DNA of 64,000 bases, taken from assembly GCF_008727715.1 (NCBI RefSeq), contig NZ_CP044218.1:3799501-3863500 (forward strand), written 5' to 3'. Positions 28,241-37,333 of this stretch are shown here, piece by piece; positions within the stretch are counted from its first letter, which is position 1, and the number at the start of each line of letters is the position of its first letter. The translations under genes were made by a program, and so were the position numbers. This DNA comes from Mesorhizobium terrae (GTDB lineage: Bacteria; Pseudomonadota; Alphaproteobacteria; Rhizobiales; Rhizobiaceae). The notes beneath the pieces were generated by a model. The model ran no database searches. It was given only the letters and a program-made list of their open reading frames with translations, and had not been told where the DNA came from.

Positions 28241-29599
28241 CTAGGATGCTTTCGAAAAAGCGATCGAGACCACGAGGCCCGGTCTGTTGTCCGTCAGTGT
28301 TATGACCGCGCCATGCATGTCCGAGATCGCCTTGACGAGGCTAAGCCCAAGCCCGGTGCCTTCGGTCGTCCGGCTTTTCTCCAGGCGATAGAAGCGCTTG
28401 AAGACCTTGTCTCGCTCTTCCTCTGGAATTCCCGGGCCGTTGTCGCTGACGATGAGGATGAGGGCGTCCGCTTCGGCGGCAAGACCGATGACGATCCGCG
28501 CGCCTTGCGGCGTGTGGCGCATCGCGTTGACGAGAAGATTGACACACATCTGCTTGAGCAGGTCGATATCGCCCCACACCCATGAGGGGACGTCGTGATG
28601 GTCGTCGCTCAGGTCGAGCAGCCGGCCGGCGTCGACGGCGATATCGCGATAGATGTCGTGGATATCGCTGACAAGCTCGGCAAGATTGACCTGGGCAAAT
28701 CGCGACCGGCGCGCACCGGATTCGATCTGGGATATGCGCAGCAATCCTTCGAAAGTGCCGGTGATGCGGGTGACTTCCTCCATCGCCTTTTCAAGAAGCG
28801 GTCTCGTGGCCGAGTGATCGCCGCATTCGAGCGCGGTTTCCAGCGTCAGAAACAGCCTGCCTATCGGGGTCTTGAGGTCATGGGCGATGTCGGTGGTGAC
28901 CTGCGTCATGGCGGCGACACTGGCCTGCAGTTGCCCGAGCGCGTCGTTCACCTCCATCGCCAACATATCGATGTCATCGCGGCGCGAGGAAACCGGCAGG
29001 CGTCTGGAGAGCTCGCCGGCGCCAACGGCTTTCATTGCCTGGGACAGCCGGCCGATTCGTCGGCGCGTGCGAAATGCCAGCACGGCACCGCCGCCAAGAC
29101 CGGCAGCCAGGACGATGGCCGTCGCCCAGCCGAAGCTGACCAGCGCGATCCGGCGCAACCGGTTGGTGTCGTCGTAGCTTATGCCAACCGTCAAATCGTA
29201 GTTGCCAAGGGCCTTTCGGTAGAGCCGGTAGTTGGCGAGGGGCCGATTGTGGCTTGTCGGAGCGCGCGTGGAAAAGCCGGGCGGCACATCGGCCATATCG
29301 ATGTTGCCGGCCAGAACGACATTGTCGGCGTCCTTCAGCGTATAAAGCGTTTCCTGGCCGCGGATGGCCGGACCATGGCTCTGCACCATGGCGACCGCAC
29401 CGTCGATGCCGCTTGTGTCGTAAGCCGAGGCTATTTCCCTGAAGCGCTCCGTGACATTGGCGTCGAGGCGCTCGTAGAGATAGGTGGCGACCATGTTGTA
29501 GCCCACCACATTGGCGCCGAGGAAAGAGAGCAGGAACAACAAGGTGTAGAAGGCGGCGAGCCGGAGCGACGTGCTCCGCGCAATGCTAGCGCTGGCCAT
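28241..29599 (-). CDS. Sensor histidine kinase
   Basis: The 452-residue inner-membrane kinase has two transmembrane helices (about 12-34 and 152-175) flanking a periplasmic sensor of about 115 residues, a HAMP domain, the HisKA H-box DIAHDLKTPIGRL (His about 240) and an HATPase domain with N (LLVNAMRHTP), G1 (DNGPGIP), F and G2 (GTGLGLSLV) boxes. The start overlaps the end of the response regulator gene by 14 bases. The signal is unknown; position between a porin and copper genes is suggestive only. Confidence 0.92.
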   Translation of the reverse strand: MASASIARSTSLRLAAFYTLLFLLSFLGANVVGYNMVATYLYERLDANVTERFREIASAYDTSGIDGAVAMVQSHGPAIRGQETLYTLKDADNVVLAGNIDMADVPPGFSTRAPTSHNRPLANYRLYRKALGNYDLTVGISYDDTNRLRRIALVSFGWATAIVLAAGLGGGAVLAFRTRRRIGRLSQAMKAVGAGELSRRLPVSSRRDDIDMLAMEVNDALGQLQASVAAMTQVTTDIAHDLKTPIGRLFLTLETALECGDHSATRPLLEKAMEEVTRITGTFEGLLRISQIESGARRSRFAQVNLAELVSDIHDIYRDIAVDAGRLLDLSDDHHDVPSWVWGDIDLLKQMCVNLLVNAMRHTPQGARIVIGLAAEADALILIVSDNGPGIPEEERDKVFKRFYRLEKSRTTEGTGLGLSLVKAISDMHGAVITLTDNRPGLVVSIAFSKAS

Positions 29600-30263
29600 G
29601 GATGCTGTAGCCGGTGTTGCGGGTGTTGTGCAGCAGCGGCGGGTTGAATGGCTTGTCGATCTTGGCGCGCAGCCGGCTGATATGCGTCTCCACGACCGTG
29701 CTCTGCGGATCGAAATTGAAGTTCCAGATGCGCTCCAGCAGCATCGTCTTGGTCAGGATGCGGCCTTCATTGCGCATGAGGAGTTCGAGCAGGGCGAACT
29801 CGCGCGGTAAAAGTTCGATTATCGTGCCGCCCCGGTGCGCCAGCCGGCTGTACAGGTCGAGTTCCAGATCGGCGACGCGCAACTTCGCCTTTTCGGCGGC
29901 GATAGGCGGGCGACGGTTCAGCGCATTGATGCGTGCCAGGAGTTCGGAGAACGCGAAGGGTTTGACGAGATAGTCGTCTGCTCCCGCTTCGAGACCTTCG
30001 ACGCGATCGTTGACCCCGCCCATCGAGGTCAGGAAAATGACCGGCACCTTGCCACCGGCGCCGCGCAAGCCTCGAACCAGCGACAACCCGTCGAGCCCCG
30101 GCAGCATGCGATCAACGATCGCCACATCGTATGGCTCCCGCAATCCCACCAGCAATGCATCGCGTCCGTCCTTCAGCACGTCAGTGACGTGACCGGAGGA
30201 TTTCAATCCGTTTTCAATATACTGGCTGATCTGCTCATCATCTTCGACTAGGAGAATTCTCAT
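29586..30263 (-). CDS. OmpR-family response regulator
   Basis: The 225-residue regulator has a receiver domain with acidic pocket EDD, phospho-acceptor Asp51 (IVDRMLPGLDG) and Lys in YLVKPF. The winged-helix DNA-binding domain includes LLPREFALLELLMRN and VVETHISRLRAKID. ATG 30263 gives the canonical MRILLVEDD start; ATG 30278 is also in frame. It pairs with the overlapping sensor kinase gene. The sequence resembles the CopR/CusR/QseB branch, but targets cannot be read here. Confidence 0.92.
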   Translation of the reverse strand: MRILLVEDDEQISQYIENGLKSSGHVTDVLKDGRDALLVGLREPYDVAIVDRMLPGLDGLSLVRGLRGAGGKVPVIFLTSMGGVNDRVEGLEAGADDYLVKPFAFSELLARINALNRRPPIAAEKAKLRVADLELDLYSRLAHRGGTIIELLPREFALLELLMRNEGRILTKTMLLERIWNFNFDPQSTVVETHISRLRAKIDKPFNPPLLHNTRNTGYSIHGQR

Positions 30264-30849
30264 TGCAAAGGCTCTCATCTGGCCTGGTTTACCCGGGCGT
30301 GGATGACCTCGAAATTCGGTGGGCTGCCGGCGGAGCCAGAACAGCCCTGTCTCAATGAAACCTTGGACCGGCGGGTGTTCCCGCTCGACGCCGTCTACGG
30401 TGGCGCTGCCGTGCCGGCGTTGGCGCCGGGGCTGTATTCCCGGCTAGAAACGCGGAGAACCAACGGCACGAACCTTCGCCGGGTGTTCGGAGACGGATTT
30501 CGTCATGTTCTGCATTTCCTACGCATCTGCCACATTTGCGTCATCGCGGGTCTTCGCCCAGGAGGCGATTCCGATGACGGCCCCCGGCTTCCGGGATAAC
30601 TGTGTTCAATCTGGGTCGCCAGATTGGCGGATTCTGGTTTGCGATCACGGATTGGTGACGGCCGTTTGATGTGGCCTGCATCAGCGGGCGACCTCCGGTG
30701 GAGGGTGATACCAACAGGAACGTCGCGGGCATTCCGCGATTTCCAATGAACGACATTCGGGAGCAATCCGCTGGCTGGCCGCCTGCGGATTGCTCCCATG
30801 CGTTGGAACGGCGCCGTGGGAGGATACGGGCCGAATGTCACGGCGACCG
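30264..30849. other. Intergenic stretch without a supported gene
   Basis: About 590 bases separate the response regulator from the small periplasmic protein. Open frames on both strands are short, Arg/Pro-rich and lack a ribosome binding site or recognisable family. The two-component promoter should lie near 30270-30350. Confidence 0.5.
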
Positions 30850-31140
30850 TTATCGGCCCGCCCAACTGTCGCGCTGGCGCGGGCTCATGCCGAGCCACCA
30901 GGACGGCTTGGTGATCTCGACACGATTGTACCGGCTGTTGGCCTTTTCGATGTCGCCATTGGCGAGAACCCTGTAGGAAACATCGGGATTGGAGGTCGAC
31001 TTCGCCGTGTCGCCGCTCGATCCATGACCTTGCAGTATCTTGTCGACGCCATTGCTTGTGGGGTTCGATCCGCTGTTGGCAAGCGCGCTCGAGGTCATCG
31101 CGGCCGCGATAAGCAGCGCATATCCGATGGTGGTTTTCAT
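30850..31140 (-). CDS. Small periplasmic protein, unknown
   Basis: The 96-residue product has a clear signal peptide (MKTTIGYALLIAAAMTSSALA, about 21 residues). The polar mature part contains SNPDVSYRVLANGDIEKANS and ends in a basic SPRQRDSWAGR tail. Of two in-frame ATG codons, 31140 has AGAGGA at six bases, while 31146 touches the ribosome binding site, so 31140 is chosen. No family recognised. Confidence 0.72.
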   Translation of the reverse strand: MKTTIGYALLIAAAMTSSALANSGSNPTSNGVDKILQGHGSSGDTAKSTSNPDVSYRVLANGDIEKANSRYNRVEITKPSWWLGMSPRQRDSWAGR

Positions 31141-31547
31141 GGTCATTCCTCTTTTCGAAGGCGGGCGTCTTGGGAGCCCGACGAGCAGAGGCTAGGCGTG
31201 CGACCTCACAGTCCCTTTCCGCCCGACTTACAATTTTGTGATTCTCATTTCGGCGAATTGCCGGAGTTTGTTCGGCGCATTCCTGGAGGGCAGTCTTGCG
31301 CTTGACGCGCTGACGGATCGTCTCCAAAAGTCGCGCCATATCCGGCTTGACTGCGATTCGTGCGGCACCCCGCACGTATGGAAACCAGCGGACGATTTCG
31401 GCCAGCATGAGACCTATACAAAAATGTATAAAGAAACTTGTTGGCCAGCACCGGACCAGGCCTGTACTTTTTGTTCCGCGGCCTTGTACGCCGATATCGG
31501 CACCTCAGTGTTGAGGTGAGAAGTCGGAACCGCTGGAACCACGCCTG
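31141..31547. other. Divergent promoter region before the copper cluster
   Basis: No gene is visible in these 407 bases between divergent genes. They contain a GC hairpin (CGTGCGG/CCGCACG, 31359-31376) and the perfect palindrome at 31415-31430. Promoters for both the periplasmic protein and the copper operon should lie here. Confidence 0.5.
31415..31430. promoter_or_regulatory. Perfect inverted repeat, candidate operator
   Basis: TATACA-AAAA-TGTATA is a 6-bp perfect inverted repeat in an otherwise GC-rich divergent intergenic region, 118 bases before the first copper-cluster gene. Its sequence does not match the CueR/MerR spacer pattern I know, so the regulator is unassigned. Confidence 0.4.
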
Positions 31548-32015
31548 ATGACAGTTCGCCAAACCATTGTGAGCGTCTCGTGCTGCCTTTTCCCAGCGAT
31601 AGCAGGGGCGGGCAGGGCGTTGGCGATTGCGCTCATGGTGGTGGCCGTGGCCGTGACCAGCACGGGCTGGAGTGCCGCCGCCGGGCTGTCGGCGACTGCC
31701 GGGACAATGGCCACGCAGTCATCCGCTGGTGATCACCACACAGCGGGTGCGCATGATCATGGCGCTGGCCAACAGGTCGTTGACCGCGATGCCTGCCAGG
31801 AAGGTACGCAAGGCTGTGGCGGTTCGCATCACCAGCCGCAGGATCTGGCGCAGACTTGCTGTGCCATGGCCTGTCACACCGCGATCCTTTCCTTTGCATG
31901 TGTCGAGCCGATCAGCTTCGTGACCTGGCAGATCGAGCATCGCCAGCCGACCGACGAGCTGGAAGGCGCCGCCACCGTGCGGCTCGAACGCCCACCCCGG
32001 CTGGCCCGCGCCTGA
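31548..32015 (+). CDS. His/Cys-rich exported protein of the copper cluster
   Basis: The 155-residue product has a hydrophobic N-terminal segment (LAIALMVVAVAVTSTGWSAAA, about residues 24-44), then a His-rich stretch (GDHHTAGAHDHGAGQQ) and a Cys-rich one (CQEGTQGCGGSHHQ, CCAMACHT). This composition suggests metal binding in the periplasm. No family is recognised, although DUF2946-type copper-cluster proteins are similar in kind. It is the first gene of a run of copper genes on this strand. Confidence 0.65.
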   Translation: MTVRQTIVSVSCCLFPAIAGAGRALAIALMVVAVAVTSTGWSAAAGLSATAGTMATQSSAGDHHTAGAHDHGAGQQVVDRDACQEGTQGCGGSHHQPQDLAQTCCAMACHTAILSFACVEPISFVTWQIEHRQPTDELEGAATVRLERPPRLARA

Positions 32016-32277
32016 GGCGTCGGCGCAGAACCGGGTCATCGCGCACTAGGCGGGCATTTCCCCGCATCTAGAGCCATTCCCTGATTTCTCATCGACCTTG
32101 ACGAGCGTCCCAATGACGCTCGCGCAGGATCGCGCGCCGATTTGCTGCCGCCTGTTCGGTGTTTTCATAGCACCGGACCCGTTGCTGCGCCTCCTATCGA
32201 TCGATGCATGGCCTCGCCGGACCCCTGGTCCGCAAGGCCGGCGCGAACCCATTCATCTTCGTTGTTGAGGAAAATTC

Positions 32278-32496
32278 ATGAGGTCTCTCTTCATGATGGC
32301 GCCTGCCATCATCCTGTCTGCCTGCACGGCCTTGCCCGAGGTCGGCGCTGGAGCGTCGCCCGCCGACGCCGGCGTCGCCGTGCCGCCCGCGCGCTACACG
32401 CCGGTGCTTGCCGGCACCACCGACTACCGGCCGGTCGCCCCGAAATCCTGGACCGACAGCAACCGACAGGTCGCACCCAAGGAGAAAGGCAAATGA
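32278..32496 (+). CDS. Small lipoprotein of the copper cluster
   Basis: The 72-residue product has a short signal peptide and lipobox (IILSAC, Cys about residue 16) followed by a Pro-rich polar tail. GAGGAAAATTC supplies the ribosome binding site. Its stop overlaps the start of the next gene (ATGA), so it is translationally coupled to the TolC-type lipoprotein. Function unknown. Confidence 0.75.
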   Translation: MRSLFMMAPAIILSACTALPEVGAGASPADAGVAVPPARYTPVLAGTTDYRPVAPKSWTDSNRQVAPKEKGK

Positions 32497-33941
32497 CCGT
32501 GCCCATCTCCCTTGTCGCCTCCAGTCCGCCTGCGGGCCAACGTATTTCGCGGCAATTCGCCAGGCTGGGCGGTGTCAGCCTGCTTGCTCTGACCCTCGCT
32601 GGCTGCGCCTCCTTCACCAAGGATGGCGGTATGTCGCCGGTCGGCGCACAGGTGTCGTCGGCACTCGGTGCCAACGCGGTGAAGATCGCTTCGAAGGCCG
32701 ACGCCCAGGCGGCCAACGCCCGCGTCAGGGCACTTCTCGCCAAGCCGTTGTCAGCCGACAGCGCCGTCCAGGTGGCTCTGCTCGGCAACAGAAACCTGCA
32801 AGCCGAATACAATGCGCTCGGCATATCCGAAGCGGCCTTCGTCGAAGCCAGCCTGCCACCCAATCCGGGCATTTCGCTCGGTGGCACGCTGCGGGAAGGA
32901 TCGCTCGAAATCGAACGGCGCGTTGTCGGCTCGCTGCTGTCCTTGCTCACCCTGCCGGCGCGCAAGGCGATCGCCGAGAAGGAATTCGAGGCGGCGCGTT
33001 ACCGCGCGGTCGGAGCGACGTTCCGCCAGGCCGCCAATGCCCGCAAGGCCTACTACAAGGCCGTCGCCGCCCGACATCGCGTTGCCTATCTCGAGCGCGC
33101 GCGCGCTTCAGCCGATGCGGCGGCGGACCTCACCCGCAAACTGGGCGAGACCGGTGCCGCCACCAAGCTCGATCAGGCGCGGGCAGGGGCCTTCAACGCG
33201 GAGACATCGAGCCAGCTTGCCACGGCAAGGCTGGAGGCGGGCGTCACGCGCGAAGCGTTGACGCGTGAACTCGGCCTGTGGGGCGCCGATACGACCTACA
33301 AGATCCCGGACAGGCTGCCTGGCCTGCCGAAGAAACTGCAGACATCCGATCAGGCCGAGACGGAGGCGATCCGCAAGCGTGTCGATCTGATCTCGGCGCG
33401 GTTGGAGCTGGATGCGCTGGCCCGCCAGCTGAAACTCGACAACGCGACGCGATACGTCTCGGCCTTCCAGCTCGCCGGCTTCGCCAATTTCGAGCGCACG
33501 AAGAACGATCACGGCGAGGTCGAGAAGGACTATCCGAAGGGTGGGGTGCTCGACCTCGAACTGGAGATCCCGATCTTCGATCTGGGCGAGACCACCAGGC
33601 GGCGCAATGCCGAGACCTACATGCAAGCGGTCAACCGCTTCGCGGCAAAGGCCGTGAACATCCGGTCCGAGGCGCGCGCGGCACTTCTTGCCTATCGCGC
33701 CGCCAACGATATCGCCCGCCAATATCGCGGCAGCATCATCCCGCTGCGCAAGGTGATCTCGGAAGAGGCCCAGCTTCAATACAACGGCATGCTGATCGAC
33801 GTGTTCGAGCTTTTGACGACCACGCGCGAGGGCATCGAGACCAATGTCGCGGCCATCGAGGCACAGCGTGACGCCTTGCTCGCCGGCGTCGACTACCAGA
33901 GCGCCATCATCGGCGGCGGTTCGGGAGGCGGCGATGAGTGA
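32493..33941 (+). CDS. TolC-family outer-membrane efflux lipoprotein (CusC-like)
   Basis: The 482-residue outer-membrane channel subunit has a signal peptide with lipobox LTLAGC (Cys about 36), then two repeated OEP domains rich in coiled coil (ARASADAAADLTRKLGETGA). AAGGAG precedes ATG 32493. It likely forms the outer-membrane exit duct for the CusB/CusA pair encoded 4 kb downstream. Confidence 0.85.
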   Translation: MTVPISLVASSPPAGQRISRQFARLGGVSLLALTLAGCASFTKDGGMSPVGAQVSSALGANAVKIASKADAQAANARVRALLAKPLSADSAVQVALLGNRNLQAEYNALGISEAAFVEASLPPNPGISLGGTLREGSLEIERRVVGSLLSLLTLPARKAIAEKEFEAARYRAVGATFRQAANARKAYYKAVAARHRVAYLERARASADAAADLTRKLGETGAATKLDQARAGAFNAETSSQLATARLEAGVTREALTRELGLWGADTTYKIPDRLPGLPKKLQTSDQAETEAIRKRVDLISARLELDALARQLKLDNATRYVSAFQLAGFANFERTKNDHGEVEKDYPKGGVLDLELEIPIFDLGETTRRRNAETYMQAVNRFAAKAVNIRSEARAALLAYRAANDIARQYRGSIIPLRKVISEEAQLQYNGMLIDVFELLTTTREGIETNVAAIEAQRDALLAGVDYQSAIIGGGSGGGDE

Positions 33942-33960
33942 CCCCAAGGAGAAAAGAGAC

Positions 33961-35370
33961 ATGACGGTTTCCCGTCGCAACTTCCTCGGCGCCACCGGTG
34001 CCATGACCTTGCTTGGCGCCGGCGCGGTATCGGGGCGCACCGCCTTCGCCTCGGTGCCCGAAGCACCGACCATGACGGAGGCCGTCATGCAGCCGCCGCT
34101 CGTGCCGAAAACCGGGCCGGACTACAACCCCGTCGTCACTCTGAACGGCTGGACTTTGCCCTGGCGCATGAACGGCGATTGGAAGGAGTTCCATCTCGTC
34201 GCCGAGCCGGTGGTGCGTGAGTTTTCGCCCGGCATGGTCGGTCATCTGTGGGGCTACAACGGCCAGTCGCCGGGACCGACCATCGAGGCGGTCGAAGGCG
34301 ACAAGGTGCGCATCTTCGTCACCAACAAACTGCCGGAACACACCACCATCCACTGGCACGGCCAGCTTTTGCCCAGCGGCATGGATGGCGTCGGCGGTCT
34401 CACCCAGCCGCACATCCCGGTCGGCAAGACCTTCGTCTACGAGTTCCAGCTGCAGAAGAGCGGTACCTTCATGTACCACCCGCATGCCGACGAGATGGTG
34501 CAGATGGCCATGGGCATGATGGGCTTCTTCGTCGTGCATCCGAAGGACCCGGCCTTCCGCCGCGTCGACCGCGACTTCGTCTTCCTGATGTCGTCCTACG
34601 ACATCGAGCCGGGCGCCTATGTGCCGCGCGTGGCGGAGATGACCGACTTCAACATGTGGACCTGGAACAGCCGTGTCTTCCCGGGCATCGACCCTCTCGT
34701 GGTCGGCAAGGGCGACAAGGTGCGCGTGCGCTTCGGCAATCTCACCATGACCAACCATCCGATCCACATGCACGGCTACGACTTCAAGGTCTCGTGCACG
34801 GATGGCGGCTGGGTGCCGGAAGCGGCGGCCTGGCCGGAAGTAACCATCGACTGCGCGGTCGGCCAGATGCGTGCTTTCGACTTCGTGGCCGACAATCCGG
34901 GCGACTGGGCGATCCATTGCCACAAGTCGCACCACACCATGAACGCCATGGGGCATGAGCTCGCCACCTTCATCGGTGTCGACAAGAAGGAGGTAGCCAA
35001 GAAGATCAAGCGCCTGGTGCCCGACTATATGCCGATGGGCACCGCCGGCATGGCCGACATGGGCGAAATGGAAATGCCGCTGCCCGAAAACACGCTGCCG
35101 ATGATGACCGGTTTCGGTCCGTTCGGCCCGATCGAGATGGGTGGCATGTTCTCGGTGGTCAAGGTTCGCGAAGGGCTGGCCGCCGGGGATTACAAGGACC
35201 CTGGCTGGTATCAGCACCCGTCGGGTACGGTCTCCTATGAGTGGACCGGACAGACCCAACAGGCGGCGCGTCAGGAAGCGCCCGCCTTCGACAGGTCAAA
35301 AACCGCCGAAGTCACTGTGGTGAAGCCCGGCGGGCAATCCTCCCCCAAGAACGCCCACAACAATCACTAA
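33961..35370 (+). CDS. TAT-exported multicopper oxidase
   Basis: The 469-residue periplasmic cuproenzyme likely oxidises Cu(I). A twin-arginine signal SRRNFLGATGA opens the protein. Copper ligands are present in order: HWHG (about 130), HPHADE (about 172), HPIHMHGY (about 265) and HCHKSHHTMNAM (about 318), the last holding the type 1 Cys, His and Met. A Met-rich segment (MPMGTAGMADMGEMEMP) follows, as in CueO/CopA oxidases. ATG 33961 follows AAGGAG; ATG 33934 would overlap the upstream gene. Confidence 0.92.
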   Translation: MTVSRRNFLGATGAMTLLGAGAVSGRTAFASVPEAPTMTEAVMQPPLVPKTGPDYNPVVTLNGWTLPWRMNGDWKEFHLVAEPVVREFSPGMVGHLWGYNGQSPGPTIEAVEGDKVRIFVTNKLPEHTTIHWHGQLLPSGMDGVGGLTQPHIPVGKTFVYEFQLQKSGTFMYHPHADEMVQMAMGMMGFFVVHPKDPAFRRVDRDFVFLMSSYDIEPGAYVPRVAEMTDFNMWTWNSRVFPGIDPLVVGKGDKVRVRFGNLTMTNHPIHMHGYDFKVSCTDGGWVPEAAAWPEVTIDCAVGQMRAFDFVADNPGDWAIHCHKSHHTMNAMGHELATFIGVDKKEVAKKIKRLVPDYMPMGTAGMADMGEMEMPLPENTLPMMTGFGPFGPIEMGGMFSVVKVREGLAAGDYKDPGWYQHPSGTVSYEWTGQTQQAARQEAPAFDRSKTAEVTVVKPGGQSSPKNAHNNH

Positions 35371-35383
35371 GGATAGAAACGAC

Positions 35384-35848
35384 ATGAAATCCCGAACCCT
35401 CATTGCGGTCCTGGCCATGTTGGCGTGGCCTGCGGCCGCCATCGCCGACCCCGGCCACGACGGCGAACGCGCCTATGGCGAGCCCGGCAACCCGAAGAAG
35501 CCGGCGCGCGTGGTGCAGGTCGTCATGCGCGAAGCCGACGGCAAGATGGAATTCCTGCCCAACCGCGTCGAGATCAAGAAGGGCGAGCAGGTGAAGTTCA
35601 TGCTGCGCAACAATGGCGAGCTCGACCACGAGCTGGTGCTCGGCACGCTTGCCGAAAACCTCAAGCATGGCGAACAGATGCAGAAGAACCCCGACATGGA
35701 ACATGACGATCCGAACGCCAAGCGTCTGGCGCCGAAGAAGAGCGGCGAGATCGTCTGGAAGTTCACCAAGGCGGGCGAGTTCGACTTCTCCTGCCTCATT
35801 CCCGGGCACCGTGAAGCCGGCATGACCGGCACCATCGTCGTCAAGTGA
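35384..35848 (+). CDS. Periplasmic cupredoxin
   Basis: The 154-residue blue-copper protein has a signal peptide of about 21 residues (ending PAAAIA). The type 1 site is readable: His in GELDHELVLG, then Cys, His and Met in FSCLIPGHREAGM. A Met/His-rich insert (KHGEQMQKNPDMEHDD) could bind further copper. It follows the oxidase by 13 bases and is a plausible electron or copper partner for it. Confidence 0.9.
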   Translation: MKSRTLIAVLAMLAWPAAAIADPGHDGERAYGEPGNPKKPARVVQVVMREADGKMEFLPNRVEIKKGEQVKFMLRNNGELDHELVLGTLAENLKHGEQMQKNPDMEHDDPNAKRLAPKKSGEIVWKFTKAGEFDFSCLIPGHREAGMTGTIVVK

Positions 35849-35893
35849 AGACGACACAATCCGACTACCCAACGCAACTGAAGGAGAAACCCA

Positions 35894-36175
35894 ATGCGTA
35901 AGATCGTAACCACCGCGGCTTTTGTTCTGGCCCTCGCCACTTCCGCTTTCGCCGCGCCCGTGGACGGCCAGATAACCAAGATCGACACGGCCCAGAACAA
36001 GGTCACGCTGAAGCATGGCCCGATCACCAATCTGGAGATGGATGCCATGACGATGGTGTTCGTGGTCGCTGATCCGGCCGCGCTCAAGGCCGTCAAGGTC
36101 GGCGACAAGGTCAAGTTCGAGGCCGATCGCGTCAACGGCCGCCTGACCGTGACCAAGATTGAAAAAGCCAAGTAA
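35894..36175 (+). CDS. cusF: CusF-like periplasmic copper chaperone
   Basis: The 93-residue product has a signal peptide of about 20 residues and an OB-fold CusF domain (DGQITKIDTAQNKVTLKHGP, then VGDKVKFEADRV). Metal ligands align as His (KHGP) and the two Met of AMTM. The Trp that caps Cu(I) in E. coli CusF is replaced by Met (LEMDAMTM). AAGGAG lies upstream. It should hand Cu(I)/Ag(I) to the CusB adaptor. Confidence 0.88.
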   Translation: MRKIVTTAAFVLALATSAFAAPVDGQITKIDTAQNKVTLKHGPITNLEMDAMTMVFVVADPAALKAVKVGDKVKFEADRVNGRLTVTKIEKAK

Positions 36176-36195
36176 GCTATACTGAAAACCGTAAA

Positions 36196-36240
36196 GCCTT
36201 CGCGGGGCTCGCTTGTTGAGCCCCGCGAAGGCGAATGAAT
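36196..36240 (+). terminator. Strong rho-independent terminator
   Basis: A 15-bp perfect stem GCCTTCGCGGGGCTC/GAGCCCCGCGAAGGC with a 7-nt loop is followed by GAATGAATTTTTGG. It closes the first copper operon after the CusF-like gene. Confidence 0.85.
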
Positions 36241-36290
36241 TTTTGGGCCGGCCGATGCAGGCAGCCTGCGAACGGGGACAGGAGACGACG

Positions 36291-36731
36291 ATGAACCGCA
36301 GACTATTTCTTTTTGCGACGACTGCGATGCTGGCCGCCTCACAGGCAAGGGCGACCACGCTGCCTTTGGTCACCGTCCACAAGGATCCTTCCTGCGGATG
36401 CTGCGGAGCCTGGGCCGACCACATCCGCAAGGCCGGATTCCCGGTCAAGATCGTGGAGGACACCGCCCTTGAAAAGCTCAAGACGCAGATGGGAATCCCC
36501 GAAGCGCTGCAATCCTGCCACACCGCGCTTGTCGACGGCTATGTGCTCGAAGGCCATGTTCCGGCCGAAGCACTGCGCCGATTGCTCACCGAGCGGCCCG
36601 CTATCAAGGGCCTTGCCGTCGCCGGCATGCCAGCCGGTTCTCCGGGCATGGAGATGCCGGGCGTGCAGCCTGAACCTTTCGAGGTGATGACGTTTGGAGC
36701 AACGAGTTCCGTCTTCATGAAGTTTGGTTGA
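36291..36731 (+). CDS. DUF411 metal-binding protein
   Basis: The 146-residue exported protein has a signal peptide ending SQARA and the DUF411 signature DPSCGCCGAWADHIRKAGF with Cys35, Cys37 and Cys38. The thioredoxin-like fold continues to CHTALVDGYVLEGHVPA. Members sit in copper and silver resistance clusters and are thought to bind metal. GGAGACGACG precedes ATG 36291. Confidence 0.9.
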   Translation: MNRRLFLFATTAMLAASQARATTLPLVTVHKDPSCGCCGAWADHIRKAGFPVKIVEDTALEKLKTQMGIPEALQSCHTALVDGYVLEGHVPAEALRRLLTERPAIKGLAVAGMPAGSPGMEMPGVQPEPFEVMTFGATSSVFMKFG

Positions 36732-36798
36732 CGAGGCCGGAGCTGACCTTCGGTTTTTCGTGCGACGGAACTGCCCGGCGAACGTAAGCTCGCGTCGC

Positions 36799-37179
36799 CT
36801 AGGGCGAAATGTCGCTGGCAACCATGAGGCCAAGTCCGATGGCGATGGCCGCTGTTCCCAGGGCGCGCCGGTAAGAGGAGGCTTTTTCCCGAAGTACAAG
36901 GCGCGAGAGCGCGTAGACCAAAACCTGGGTCAGTGCCATCGAAGAGAAAACGATGCTTACATCGTGGTGTCGCAAAAGATACATGTATATCGAAATGGAA
37001 ACTGCGAAACACAAGGCGGCGACGAAAAGTAAACTTAAATCTATGTTCGTATTTAATGTAAGAATTTTGTATGAATTTTTGTATTTACTTGAAACTGATT
37101 TTTTAAGTAATAGCTGAGACGCGGCGTTGGCGCAGCTTGCCGCGACGATGAGGGATCCGAAAATGAAGAGGGACACCAT
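36799..37179 (-). CDS. Small DMT-superfamily transporter (EamA/SMR-like)
   Basis: The 126-residue inner-membrane protein has four helices. Its start VAASCANAASQLLLKKSV and end GTAAIAIGLGLMVASD are typical of small drug/metabolite transporters. It lies on the opposite strand inside the copper cluster, and its N-terminal half (about 37020-37125) is strikingly AT-rich with codons such as AAA, TTA and AAT unlike its neighbours, which points to horizontal acquisition. The start ATG 37179 has only a weak ribosome binding site. Substrate unknown. Confidence 0.7.
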   Translation of the reverse strand: MVSLFIFGSLIVAASCANAASQLLLKKSVSSKYKNSYKILTLNTNIDLSLLFVAALCFAVSISIYMYLLRHHDVSIVFSSMALTQVLVYALSRLVLREKASSYRRALGTAAIAIGLGLMVASDISP

Positions 37180-37333
37180 AAGTCTTTCTGTTCGAACAGC
37201 GCGTCGCCATTCGAGCAAGGGACCCTCAACCTGCGTTGTCGCGGAGCTTACTTTTCCGACAATCGCCGCCGGCATGACCGGATTTGCGAACGAAGACCTT
37301 TTTTCACGCCGAGCGAAGTGAAAGAATGGCCAA

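Noticed and set aside
30503..31408. A 301-codon minus-strand open frame
   Set aside because: It overlaps the better-supported signal-peptide protein (30850-31140) in another frame and has no recognisable domain.
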